A stretch of 34,861 nt of DNA from Bacteroidota bacterium (GTDB taxonomy: Bacteria > Bacteroidota > Ignavibacteria > Palsa-1295), in assembly GCA_021825235.1 (NCBI GenBank), contig JAKAIL010000008.1:1-34861 (forward strand), in the 5' to 3' direction. Both the position numbers and the translations under genes were made by a program. Numbering within the stretch: the stretch's first letter is position 1; each line of letters starts with the position of its first letter. A model generated the notes under the pieces. It was not told where the DNA came from. It did no database searches and saw only the letters and a program-made list of their open reading frames with translations. Below, in pieces: positions 27,301-34,861 of the stretch.

Positions 27301-27492
27301 GGCCTCGGACATCGGCTCGAAACGTTTATCGCCAATACCTTCGTCCTCCGCGAGGACAATCCGGATGAGGATGGCGGGCCGCCCGTCACGGCAACGACAT
27401 CGCTCACGCGAACGCAGTCCGAAGAATTCTTCCAATTCCTCTGGTTCGCGATACGGCAATCGCTGGGAACCGTGGTCGGCGGATTTAAATAA
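24349..27492 (+). CDS. Large AsmA/DUF748-like envelope protein
   Basis: A 1047-residue protein from ATG 24349. It has one N-terminal transmembrane anchor (TVMAFVVALWVFIVFFF, about residues 12-30) and a long beta-rich periplasmic part. A pattern of the type '(R)SxxxPIxIxxxxLxxGxxxI' recurs with its proline at residues 311, 485, 652 and 834, so the protein is built of units of about 175 residues. The C-terminus (LGIRGTVGPFDLTALNQYVV, KSGNFYHADVDMTVRHDIA) matches AsmA/DUF748 proteins, relatives of the bridge-like lipid carriers thought to move phospholipid between membranes. A TTG ten codons upstream is a less likely start. It converges with dps, with 32 bp between the stop codons. Confidence 0.75.
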   Translation: MQASTRKTVAWTVMAFVVALWVFIVFFFDGILSHLAEQKLIDLVATATHNEYQLSFRTFEYHRGTVDATGLDLRRVAYRANEYGTTLRNLGISDTRVTGISWWEVIFGNPITLWMARTYEPRAYLCNFAQDRDQWKLLPPYIPIKSAPSNFSLKFDSVLIPGIWIYGQEGTTDKSAGVISFTCQNLLYNARSTAPMNLTEDHVRLEVPWLQYADSGTRYLVRNALLTSTDSMFKVDTFAYVSGSGPTQIRASGFRADVINFDRALAGEGIAAHKVQADTWGVTFAADTTHPNNQPKGISWQDQLARSVGIPIHIDSLMLNRGDLDIYLAHASMVGAHGLDLHMAAIDFDTGAAAHRPGFSQAFDLDAHTARYATGGMAIALTNFHGNIQDSLLTAGSVEYASAQTARRNRTRPMQFRDVRATDVGFAELLAGKAILARSLVARGWNVSGLPVQSAPSTKHSANANTRMASLYASQESIARSVGIPIRIGKIDLTGGRVNISGRSAPTIYANGASIDAVDVRVDSSTAASHRLLFSKDVNVGATKFHFADVGRYNLVDLDRVHTRLSRRAVSARAVSYTNRSKFEPQLNNATYHLKDMDLTGIDFTGLLDNKRIALGTLKASSWAIDRSSDTTTQPPSSTAPAAQSKSSWNIPITLRQAILPDGTVIFRERDTTPSGFSPTLQSKIATLEVAGFRFLPPKGKRPRLGYDQVICAVPSFTYAPLDGFYAARIRNLNANLKDSLITMDSLGYEPKYSEDEFTALHQYARGRTDFRLANVKIVDIDARRLINGGGVVIDQFIVPSMWMDYYKDTRKPVDPHPSPAVMPNDIVRSLHLPLTVRYIDIQKGHIQIREKTQPGVAPGDFTFDSVSLDAEPITFDTTSPYVDSTTRFDLAGYLIGQSPTRVTILYPLHDSELNLGIRGTVGPFDLTALNQYVVNADRIQVKSGNFYHADVDMTVRHDIATTYVAPIYNHFKIRILDTEPGTPGLGHRLETFIANTFVLREDNPDEDGGPPVTATTSLTRTQSEEFFQFLWFAIRQSLGTVVGGFK

Positions 27493-27524
27493 GGTCCACA
27501 GTACGGGATTGCATTCCGCACTGC

Positions 27525-28010
27525 TTATTGGAGGTACGCTCTAAGCATCCACGCCATTTTTTCGTGCTGTTCCATAAGGCCGGTAAGGAAATCCGTCGTA
27601 CCGGCATCGTGATACTTGTCCTGCACGGTCTCGATATCCGCACGGAGAATCTGGATGATGCGCTCGTGGTCCGCCAGCAGCACGGCGATCATGGCTTCCG
27701 CCTCGGGATTCTTTCCGGGCGATTCTTTGAGCCGCGTGTGTTCGAGGAACTCCCGCATCGTTCCCAAAGCCGTGCTGCCAATGGATCGGGCGCGTTCGGC
27801 AATGTCGTCCACGAAGCCATCGAGCGCTTCATACTGCGACTCGAACAGCTTGTGCATTTCCATGAAGCTTGCGCCAACGACGTTCCAATGATATTTGCGC
27901 GTTTTGGTATAGAGCAAATACTCATCGGCGAGCAGCACGTTCAGGATTCTGGCAACGCCCTCGCGCTGCTTCGGGCTAAGCCCGATTTCAATTGCTTTTT
28001 GAAGGTCCAT
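27525..28010 (-). CDS. dps: Dps ferritin-like DNA-protection protein
   Basis: A 161-residue Dps monomer, full length for the family. Dps forms 12-mers that oxidise and store iron and shield DNA from peroxide. The inter-subunit ferroxidase ligands are present: H41 in KYHWNV, H53 in MHKLFE, E57 in place of the usual Asp, D68/D69 and E72 in VDDIAERA. The sequence LFESQYEALDGFVDDIAERA is typical. It is likely monocistronic on the minus strand, with 131 bp of upstream DNA before the SQR-like gene ends. I see no clear OxyR or PerR site. Confidence 0.93.
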   Translation of the reverse strand: MDLQKAIEIGLSPKQREGVARILNVLLADEYLLYTKTRKYHWNVVGASFMEMHKLFESQYEALDGFVDDIAERARSIGSTALGTMREFLEHTRLKESPGKNPEAEAMIAVLLADHERIIQILRADIETVQDKYHDAGTTDFLTGLMEQHEKMAWMLRAYLQ

Positions 28011-28141
28011 AAGGATCGGTGTGATTTGTACGAAATCTTTCTAAGAAAAAACAACGGAAGGGATAGAAAGAGTGCAAGGAAGAACAAGAAGCCCCCTGCA
28101 ATTACCAGAATTAATTCCCGATGCGCTGAGAGCTGCTTCCA

Positions 28142-29335
28142 TCAAAAGCTTGTTTTCCTGCCCCGCAGGAGAACATTCCAGTAGATCCATCGGAGCGCCA
28201 GCTTTCCTAAATGGTTGGCGTGCGTTTCTTCCAAGCCGGAGAGCGGTCCCAAATGAGGTAGGGGATATTTCTCTGGAGCAGGTTGCCGGTCGTACCCGAA
28301 ATCAACAAAGATGGCTTTGTTGTAGCCCGATTCGATATAGCAGTTGGCATGCCCGTCGTAGCTCTGCTCCAGGGGCTCCCCGTGGATGTAATGAAGGATG
28401 TTCCTTGTCAAAACCTCAGACTCGAAATGCGCGACGGAACCAGCTTTCGATGTCATCACATCGGTGGCGTCGCCGAGCACAAAGACATTCTCGTTCACTT
28501 TCGATTGGAGGGTTCGCGGGTCCGTTGGAACAAAATGGCGCCGGTTTCCAAAGCCGGAACGCGCAATCGCCTGGTCGCCTGTGTGAATAGGAATGGTTAC
28601 CAACAGATCGTACGGCACCGTTTTGCCCTCCTCCGAAACGATTGAATGGTGGGGAGCATCAACGCGTTCCGTCTTGAATCCGTTGACGACCGTTATGCCT
28701 TTCCGTTTCGCGACGGGTTCCAACGTATCGGAGCAACTGGGTTTCATAGAAACCCGCGGTAACGGAGTAACATACGTAAGTTCCGTTCGCTCCCGGAGCC
28801 TATGCTGGGTAAGCCACCACTCTGCGAGGAAGGTGAACTCGATCGGTGCCACCTGACACTTGACCGGTAGTTCGAGAAGATGAATCACCAGCCGCCCGCC
28901 ATTCCAATCCTGGAGCGCCCGATGGAGGGCAATCGCACCATCTATCGTGTAGAAATCGAAGATTTGTTTGCGCCAGTCTTCTCCAAGCATTCCCGGAGTT
29001 AGCTCCGGTGCCGACTTTGAGCCGGTGGCAATGATAAGAATATCATAGCTCATCGTAGCTCCGGATTCGAGCCGAATTTGGTTCGTGTTCGGCTCGATCC
29101 GGTCCACCGTGGACTCCACATATTCGACGCCTTCTGGAATAAAATCCCGCTTTGGCCGAACGACATCTTTTTCGCTGTACATACCAAACGGAATAAAGAG
29201 GAAGCCCGGTTGGTAATAATGGTTCGGATATTGGTCCAACAGAGTAAGCTTCCACTCCGGCTCAAGCTTCTTGTATAGGTGGTTGGCCATCATTGTGCCG
29301 CCGGTCCCGGCTCCCAGAATCACTAATCGTTTCAT
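28142..29335 (-). CDS. sqr: Sulfide:quinone oxidoreductase-like flavoprotein (type III-like)
   Basis: A 397-residue FAD enzyme expected to oxidise sulfide and pass electrons to membrane quinone. Residues 4-20 form the FAD-binding Rossmann turn (VILGAGTGGTMMANHL). IIATGSK (101-107) and VFVLGDATDV (284-293) are the other flavin-site motifs. C160 (PVKCQVAPIEF) and C332 (ANCYIESG) match the redox pair kept in all SQRs; the third cysteine, near position 128 in some types, is missing. The C-terminal region (KLALRWIYWNVLL) is amphipathic and may bind the membrane. MKRLVILGAG at ATG 29335 is the natural start; a longer frame begins at 29398. Other members of this flavoprotein family cannot be fully excluded. 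Confidence 0.8.
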   Translation of the reverse strand: MKRLVILGAGTGGTMMANHLYKKLEPEWKLTLLDQYPNHYYQPGFLFIPFGMYSEKDVVRPKRDFIPEGVEYVESTVDRIEPNTNQIRLESGATMSYDILIIATGSKSAPELTPGMLGEDWRKQIFDFYTIDGAIALHRALQDWNGGRLVIHLLELPVKCQVAPIEFTFLAEWWLTQHRLRERTELTYVTPLPRVSMKPSCSDTLEPVAKRKGITVVNGFKTERVDAPHHSIVSEEGKTVPYDLLVTIPIHTGDQAIARSGFGNRRHFVPTDPRTLQSKVNENVFVLGDATDVMTSKAGSVAHFESEVLTRNILHYIHGEPLEQSYDGHANCYIESGYNKAIFVDFGYDRQPAPEKYPLPHLGPLSGLEETHANHLGKLALRWIYWNVLLRGRKTSF

Positions 29336-29548
29336 TCGCGTTTTCTCTCGTTCGGTTGTCTTCTTGCCAGTTTTCGAACCAATGATTGGCGTGGGCAAAT
29401 CACAGATTCTGACCTACAGCTAAATAGTGTTCCAACCAGTGAATGCAACGAAAAAAGGGGATAGTCTTCCTAACGTCAAGAGCGTGAACGTAAGAATTTC
29501 TAACAAGAAGGAAAGTTATCGGCAAAGGGTTATGTAAGCTCCCTGCCG

Positions 29549-30059
29549 TCATGCTGCGCGCTTTTTGAGTTCCCCTAGCATTTCCTCCAGAAATTTCACG
29601 ATCCGCTTTTTCTGCGTTCCTTCAGTGACGTTCCACTTGTCTTTCGTTGCGCGCTTGTGGGCGACCTTGAATTTAATGCCCGAAAGCGTGGTGGAATAAA
29701 AATTCGCGTTCGATGTTTCTTAACGGCGAAATTGAAGGTCCATTCGTCCGCGTCATTTTCTCTTCACGCCAAACGCCCTGGTCGTAGTACCACTTGTGAT
29801 GGCTGCCGACCTTCATGCCGGTATAGCGCTGGCCTTCGAATTCCTCCCACTCGTTGTAGGTCATTTCGTGGACCTTCCGGACCTGCGGATCTTCTTCGCT
29901 CTCTTTCGGCGTCACTTTGCGGGCGCGAAGGATTCCCGAGCGGACATGCTCCTCGTTCGCCTTACCGTTTGCGGAGGCTCGACCATTACGCGCATGGCCG
30001 TCGTGGGACACACCTTTGGTCAGGTGACCGGGAGCCCGGCGTCTGGATTTTGTTGGCAT
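29549..30059 (-). pseudogene. Frameshifted conserved hypothetical protein (about 165 aa originally)
   Basis: From ATG 30059 the frame reads MPTKSRRRAPGHLTK ... RKVHEMTYNEWEEFEGQRY, HHKWYYDQGVWREEK and then loses sense, ending at 29673. The next frame is protein-like for ENDADEWTFNFAVKKHR. The third frame then takes over with NFYSTTLSGIKFKVAHKRA, TKDKWNVTEGTQKKRIVKFL and a final LGELKKRAA before TGA at 29549-29551. Two frame changes, near 29755 and 29710, are thus needed, possibly with a short deletion at the second. The parts join into one lysine-rich protein with no stop inside the chosen segments. I do not recognise the family; HKWYYDQGVW and KFKVAHKRA could serve as search seeds. Confidence 0.65.
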
Positions 30060-30205
30060 AATGGTTCACCGGTGCGCAAAGTTCGTACCGGGAAATTATT
30101 CTGGTCATCCGGAGCGTCATCATTTTGAAAACGTCGAACGATCGCGTTCTTTGCCACCTCCATGCACCGGGCGGGAGTCTACTACTGCCCGGGCACACGA
30201 ATTCC

Positions 30206-33200
30206 TTACCGCTCAATTGCCACACTTCGGCTCACTGCGTAATCTCCGGAGGATATTCGCAAGAAGTAGATGCCCGAGGGCAGGGACGACACATCGAGGC
30301 GTAGGGTATGAGGTACAGGGGTTACGGTATGGTTAGTGGATTGTAGCGGCGCGGTTTCCGCGACGGGACACTGGACCAAAACACAGTTCCCGAGTGCATC
30401 GAACAGCTGATATTCCATCCCCGGATGTCGGTTCCCGGATACCGTTATCGTGAGAGCGGTCGAAGCCGGATTGGGAACGATACGTTGAATGCGGAAGGCC
30501 ACCTGTCCCGTGAGCAATTTATCCTGCAAAATATGGTTACCACAGCGGTAAAGGTAAGCGAAGGCCGCGCCGGAATCGCCGATCGAGGCAATACAATCTC
30601 CGGGAAGATTGCGCGTGGTTGCAAGGGTGACATTCGACAGAGTGATCGGCGAATTCGCCGAATCGGTTAAGTATACCTGGAACATCAGCGTGCCAACGGT
30701 GTCGGAGGCCGGAAGCGGGGACAGAGAGAAGCTTTGGGTTTGGATTCCGGGCGACGAAGTGGTTTTCACGATGGAAAGGCCCATGCCGCTCGCCTTCAAA
30801 AAACTCAGAAGATCGTCATCGTGGGTAATATCAAAATCGAGTGCGGAGACGAGACTTCTTCGAATCTGGCCTTCGAGCAGTATATAGCACGTCACGGTCT
30901 GGCCGGCGGCGGCGCTATCTGATGGAGAAAGTACCAGCCGCAAGGTGGCGGGATGAAGCAGGCTTGCCGTAAGAGGCACAGCGAGCGTGTCCGGACCTGC
31001 AGTTGCATTGCTTAAGAATGATACCTTGCCCACCATACTGGAAGAGCTTGCAGCCAGGTGAATCCTGACTGAGGTAGAAGAATCCGGCAGAATCATCAGC
31101 GGGAATTCCGTATCCGCAGAATAGGCGGCATTGGCAAAAAATGCAGTGTCAATGGTCAGCGTATCGCAGCTCTAATTGTAAAGCCAAATTGTAGTATCGC
31201 GCGATTCGCACGGATACAGCGCACCGAAATCGCGGAGTGATGTATCCGCTAGAAGCGCCGATTGCCCACCTAGGCCGGAGCCATCGAAAGTGATTATCCT
31301 GTCACGGCCTGGATCGTTTACGATGTCTTGCGAATGGAATGAAAGCACGGCCGATTGGGTGCCCTTTCCACGCGGCGAGAACCGGATGATAATGGTCTCG
31401 GATGAATCCGGCAATACCAGTGAATCCGCTGGAACGGAAACGAGGGAGAAGTCTGAATCGCCCGATAATGTTATTCCCGAAATGACGGAGGTATCGCAGC
31501 CCGGATTGTAGAGCGTTATGGTTGTGTCGCGCGATTCGCACGCATAGAGCGCGCCGAAATTGCGAATCGAGGTATCAATATCCAGCACCGTGGCGCCTGT
31601 TGAGCCGAGGCCGGCAATAGTTACCATCGTGTCTTGTCCCGGATCATACGCGATGTTGCGCGAATGGAACGAAAGCGTGGCCGATTGCACCCCTTTTACC
31701 CGTGGCGCGAATTGAATAGTAATGATCTCGGAGGAATCCGGCAGGAGGACCGAATCCGTGGAAAGGGAAACAAGCGAGAAGCCGGAATCACCCAGTAATC
31801 TCATTCCCGAGATGATGAGCGTATCGCAGCCGGTATTGCGAAGCGTATCGGTAAGCACGGTATCGCCCGCGCAGAAGGAAATGCTGCCAGCCTGAAGTGA
31901 GGTGTCGCTCATCTCCAGTATTCCCAGACCCTGCTTGCTCTGGCCCTGGAACGGCATGAATGATTTTATATGCGCACCTGCTTCCTCGAGATAAAATGTT
32001 ATCGTGCCGTTTGAGATGTCATTTCCCACCGGTAAAAATTGCACGTGCAGCATCGCGCTGTCATCCGGAGCGATGGGAGCCAGGATGCTATCCAAAAGCT
32101 TAAAGCCGGAGCCATGCACGACTATGCTATCGACCACCAAGGGGAGGCAGCTTAGGTTTCGAAGGATCACGGTGGTATCGGGTGGGCGTGAGCAGGAAGA
32201 GACCGTTCCCATGTTGATGGCTGCTGGCCGGAGCGAGAAGGAATTAGCAGGATTCGTCGATTTAAGTTCGATTGCCACGATAGTGTCGGCGGTAGTGTCC
32301 CTGACCGAGTTAAAGTAATGGACCTTCAGGCGCAATGTGATGCTTGTGTCCTTGGTAAGTCGGCCAGAAGGGTTCCAATGATACCGGATAGAATCTTTCG
32401 ATCCTTTATACATGGCGAGCGGAAGCTTTGGAAGCGAATCGAATCCAAATGCTCCACTTGTGAAGGCGATAGAGTTCGAATCCAGCAGTGTCAGGCCGAG
32501 AATAAGAATTGCATCGCAGTGGTTATTCGAAAGCAGAAATCCACCGGTCGTATCCTGACACAATGTGGCAGAAGCGCGCGAAGGGTTACTGGAAAATTCC
32601 GGTACACCGCTTCCAACTGTGAGGGTAGTATCGAAAGAATATCGATATAACGTTCCCGGGGATTGATCGTCAAATGCATACACCGTTACGCCGCCTGTAC
32701 AATCCTCGATCGCACAGAAGCGCGTGTCCGGATGCGGACCAGGCCCGCCGATACATCGCCAGCTCACACCTTTATCGGTAGAGTAGTACATACCGTTGGT
32801 CTGGAGGTGCTGAAGCTGGCAAAAGAGGTATTTATCGCCGATGCCGGCTACTGTGCCGGTAGTCCATTTTGGAAACGAAGCAAGCGGTCCCCACGTCTTC
32901 CCGTAGTCCGTCGAATGATAGAGGATATTTGAGACTTCGGGCGCGGCATAGAAATTTGGCGTACCGCTATCGGGATAGACGGACCAGCATTCCGTCGCGA
33001 AATTTGAATTTTGCCATGTCAATCCGCCATCGGAACTATTCATCCAACTGCTTCCGCGAAAAACCGTCATAACGCCATGCAACGAATCGGCAAACCGCAC
33101 GCAATTCGTACTGCTCATCGGCCCATTGAAGAAGGTAGCGCCTCCATCCGTGGAGATGTGAAAGTAGTTGCCAAAATCGGTAATAATGACCGCTCGCGGC

Positions 33201-33652
33201 GTGTGAGTGACCGAGGTGCCCCACCCAACAAGCGGGGTTTGGTTCCATGTCATCCCAGCATCGGTGGTATGCCATAGGGCCCTGTTCCCCGCGCCGTGAT
33301 AGTCTGCGACCGCGATCCAGCCATGGAGAGAATCGATCATGTCAATGTCGTCGATACGTCCATCGTATCCGCTCGGAATAGTTGCCTGAACCCATGTTGC
33401 ACCGCCGTCCGTCGTTTTGTACAGCGCGACGGAGTTCGAAACACTATAGATGCCCAGCGTCACAAATCCGACCCTCGAATTCAGGAACTTAACGTTGGCA
33501 ATCAATCCATTGAAGGTCGCAACCTTTTTCCACCCTTGTGCCTGCGCTGAACCCGCACAGAAGATTCCGATAAAGAGAGCGAGGATTCCCAACATCCACT
33601 GGAACGCGGGTGATTTAAGAAACATGATTCTTCTCATAATCCCCAACTTCAT
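30206..33652 (-). pseudogene. Secreted Asp-box / ASH-repeat / T9SS protein interrupted by one in-frame TAG
   Basis: One continuous frame of about 1148 codons, broken only by TAG at 31174-31172. The part before the stop (826 residues) has a signal peptide (ending AGSAQAQG), Asp-box motifs (TTDGGATW, TTDAGMTW, STDGGATF, SSDGGLTW, STDYGKTW, STDKGVSW) over about 30-330, and ASH-like repeats. The part after continues the last repeat (SCDTLTIDTAFF), then a cohesin-like domain (DITHDDDLLSFLKA) and a full T9SS tail (RIVPNPASTALTITV ... LPSGIYFLRIS). In sister repeats the residue at the stop is Pro or similar (LYNPGCDT versus LYN-stop-SCDT). TAG is an ordinary stop elsewhere in the window, so this is most simply a nonsense mutation that removes the secretion tail. 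Readthrough is less likely. Confidence 0.8.
31194..31860 (-). repeat. Tandem ~330-bp coding repeats (110-aa ASH-like units)
   Basis: Within the preceding gene, stretches beginning CGCGCGATTCGCACG recur 330 bp apart (about 31197 and 31527). The following unit, whose start is near 31857, is more diverged. Each encodes FGALY.CESRDTTI.LYN.GCDT ... GFSLVS.STDSV-type sequence. DNA-level similarity is high enough to allow unequal recombination between units. Confidence 0.75.
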
Positions 33653-33883
33653 CGTTTATGGGAAATGAAACTGTAATTTCCAGCACGGCGAGAGTTCCAG
33701 GAGCGAAAAGCGGCTGGAAGAGACGTCACTACCACTAAAAACCACAACCTTGTAAAATGTTTCACGGAGAGACCAAGAAAATAGACTTCCAGCGGAAAGT
33801 ACCTTACTCCAATAGTCCTCATTCATGGGTAGAGTGGATGCATATCTCTTTATAATTGTTATCCTGCCAAACTTTAGGAACCA

Positions 33884-34327
33884 ATGTCCGATAACAACAC
33901 CAATACCATCACCGAAACCGAGCACTCTGCAATCAAGGAACGCCTGCGTTCCATTCCCATTTTTCAAACCTTGAATTACCGCTGTGATCGCATTGGCAAA
34001 GGCGAGGCGGTCTTCACCTTTCCGCACGATAAGAAATTCAACGGCATTTTCGAATCGTTCCACGGCGGGCTGATGATGACGCTCGCCGATAGTGCCGCTT
34101 CTGTGGCTGTTTTAAGCCTCGCTGGCGCTGACGCGATTACAACGACGACGGACATGAACATCCGCTTCCTTGCGCCGTGCTTAACGGACCTTACGGCCGA
34201 AGCGAAGGTAATTAAGTTTGGCGCTACGCTCTGCCCCGTAAGTGTCGAACTTCGCGATGCCGATGGGAAGCTGGTGGCCGTGGCGCAGGTAACCTATATG
34301 CGGCTGAGCAAGATGCCGAGGAGATAA
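33884..34327 (+). CDS. PaaI/YbgC-type hotdog thioesterase
   Basis: A 147-residue single hotdog domain of the PaaI acyl-CoA thioesterase group. The helix-strand core GIFESFHGGLMMTLADSAAS contains the conserved HGG and the Asp of the active-site helix. TTTTDMNIRFLAPCLTDLTA is the central strand pair, and AVAQVTYMRLS closes the sheet. It probably hydrolyses small acyl- or aryl-acyl-CoA thioesters in the cytoplasm; the substrate is unknown. AGGAA 5 bases upstream supports the start, and a TATAAT hexamer at 33851-33856 may be the -10 box. It lies divergent from the interrupted secreted-protein gene. Confidence 0.85.
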   Translation: MSDNNTNTITETEHSAIKERLRSIPIFQTLNYRCDRIGKGEAVFTFPHDKKFNGIFESFHGGLMMTLADSAASVAVLSLAGADAITTTTDMNIRFLAPCLTDLTAEAKVIKFGATLCPVSVELRDADGKLVAVAQVTYMRLSKMPRR

Positions 34328-34333
34328 GCTAAT

Positions 34334-34591
34334 TTACGCTTCCGGTTCCATGTCGTCCGTCAGATCATCGTCGGGTGTGTTGATGATCTCTTCGGCGCGC
34401 TGGTAATCTTCGGGTTCGACGTAGAGGTGGAACCCATTCGAATAGTCGAGCGAGGGGATGACATTCGAGCGGTCCTGGGCTTCAATCATGGCTTCGATTC
34501 CTTCGCGTTCCAGTTTGCCGCGCACGAGCTCGGCTTCGAATTCGGTCTGGTAGGTGGAGAGCAGTTTCAGGTTCTTGATGCGTGGAGTCAT
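34334..34591 (-). CDS. DUF2007-family putative signal-transducing protein
   Basis: An 85-residue cytoplasmic protein. KLLSTYQTEFEAELVRGKLE, then EREGIEAMIEAQD and HLYVEPEDYQRAEEIIN match the DUF2007 pattern (a ferredoxin-like fold, PII-signal-like in annotation only). The acidic tail (DDDLTDDMEPEA) is extra. ATG 34591 (MTPRIKNLKLL) is chosen because it has GGAA 8 bases upstream and family members start here; the open frame extends to 34711 without similarity. It is convergent with the thioesterase gene, 6 bp apart. Confidence 0.75.
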   Translation of the reverse strand: MTPRIKNLKLLSTYQTEFEAELVRGKLEREGIEAMIEAQDRSNVIPSLDYSNGFHLYVEPEDYQRAEEIINTPDDDLTDDMEPEA

Positions 34592-34734
34592 ATCGAGTTC
34601 CGGAATTGTTAGCGGGTTTGCTGGCATCCTCCGCTTCCGAAGCCGGGGGAGGCCGTACGGTGTGATAGCGAAGAACCGCGCGCGCTCCTTCCTCGTTTCG
34701 CGTGCCTTCACTTTTTACAAAATTACGGTTTTAG

Positions 34735-34861
34735 TGTAGTAGCACCTTAGAAATGTCAGGTTCTTAGCACAATAGAAATGTCAGGGTTTCGGGAAGACCG
34801 CTACTGCTGTTTGGACGAACTTTCAGCAGGAGCGGTCGATGACGGAACTACTGACAATGAG
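34735..34861 (+). mobile_element. Insertion sequence terminus (right end of contig)
   Basis: Bases 34735-34859 are the perfect inverted copy of 1-125. The terminus starts TGTAGTAGCACC, with 21-bp sub-repeats at 34740-34760 and 34765-34785 that differ at two bases. The element is entered from its transposase-proximal end in both copies, so both transposases point out of the window. Confidence 0.8.
34839..34861 (+). CDS. Transposase, first codons only (partial)
   Basis: ATG at 34839 begins MTELLTM and runs off the contig. AGCAGGAG lies just upstream as a ribosome-binding site. It is identical to the left-end copy on the minus strand. Confidence 0.45.

Noticed and set aside
30206-31096. Separate 296-residue T9SS protein starting MILPDS
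   Set aside because: It is in the same frame as the gene upstream of the TAG and lacks a signal peptide, so it is the tail of that gene.

Overview
The window looks like a metagenomic contig from a free-living Bacteroidota/Chlorobi-group bacterium, perhaps Candidatus Kapabacteria or another Ignavibacteria-like lineage. This rests on very large secreted proteins that combine a signal peptide, Asp-box beta-propeller repeats, 'choice-of-anchor D' (ASH-like) repeats, a cohesin-like domain and a C-terminal type IX secretion (T9SS) sorting tail, plus a long-form B12-dependent ribonucleotide reductase. The phylum-level guess is inference; no rRNA, tRNA or other marker gene was found here. Both contig ends are the same 125-bp insertion-sequence terminus in perfect inverted orientation, each reading outward into a transposase start. 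The contig therefore probably stops where the assembler met a multicopy IS.

Layout. 0.3-4.1 kb: a small orphan ORF, then two tandem GH172 (DUF2961) secreted glycosidase-like genes, the first reduced to its head and tail. 4.1-11.6 kb, minus strand: three tandem secreted Asp-box/ASH/cohesin/T9SS paralogues. Two are intact and overlap by 4 bp; the third and most upstream has lost its middle. 11.7-12.3 kb: a non-coding stretch packed with hairpins that I cannot assign to a known RNA family. 12.36-15.9 kb: nrdJ, with a promoter so close that the mRNA may be leaderless. 15.9-16.8 kb: a palindromic repeat cluster and a HigB/HigA-like toxin-antitoxin pair inserted at the nrdJ 3' end, flanked by a duplicated nrdJ tail and then a terminator. 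16.8-19.1 kb: an AT-richer island with an AlbA_2 (Schlafen-like) gene convergent with a two-gene operon of a small P-loop NTPase and a DUF4062 (TIR-like) protein. This is a candidate, unproven defence locus.

19.2-24.2 kb holds small housekeeping or accessory genes: a CxMCGNPRK mini-protein, a RibD_C/DHFR-like reductase and a broken 5' copy of it, two secreted or lipid-anchored proteins, small membrane proteins including a hydroxylaminobenzene mutase homologue, a frameshifted DUF4440 gene, a Pyr_excise-like protein and a DUF5946 protein. Typical 'WIPAFAGMT' palindromic repeats lie between them. 24.3-27.5 kb encodes a large AsmA/DUF748-like envelope protein. It is followed on the minus strand by dps and a sulfide:quinone oxidoreductase-like flavoprotein, which fits sulfide and oxidative-stress handling. 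29.5-33.7 kb contains two more broken genes: a multiply frameshifted hypothetical, and a 3.4-kb secreted Asp-box/ASH/T9SS gene cut by one in-frame TAG. The window closes with a hotdog thioesterase, a DUF2007 protein and the second IS end.

A recurrent theme is disruption: at least six genes or gene fragments are broken, and two large secreted genes show the same head-plus-tail internal deletion. This fits decay or recombination in a repeat-rich, IS-bounded region. Base-calling error should still be excluded for the single-base cases.
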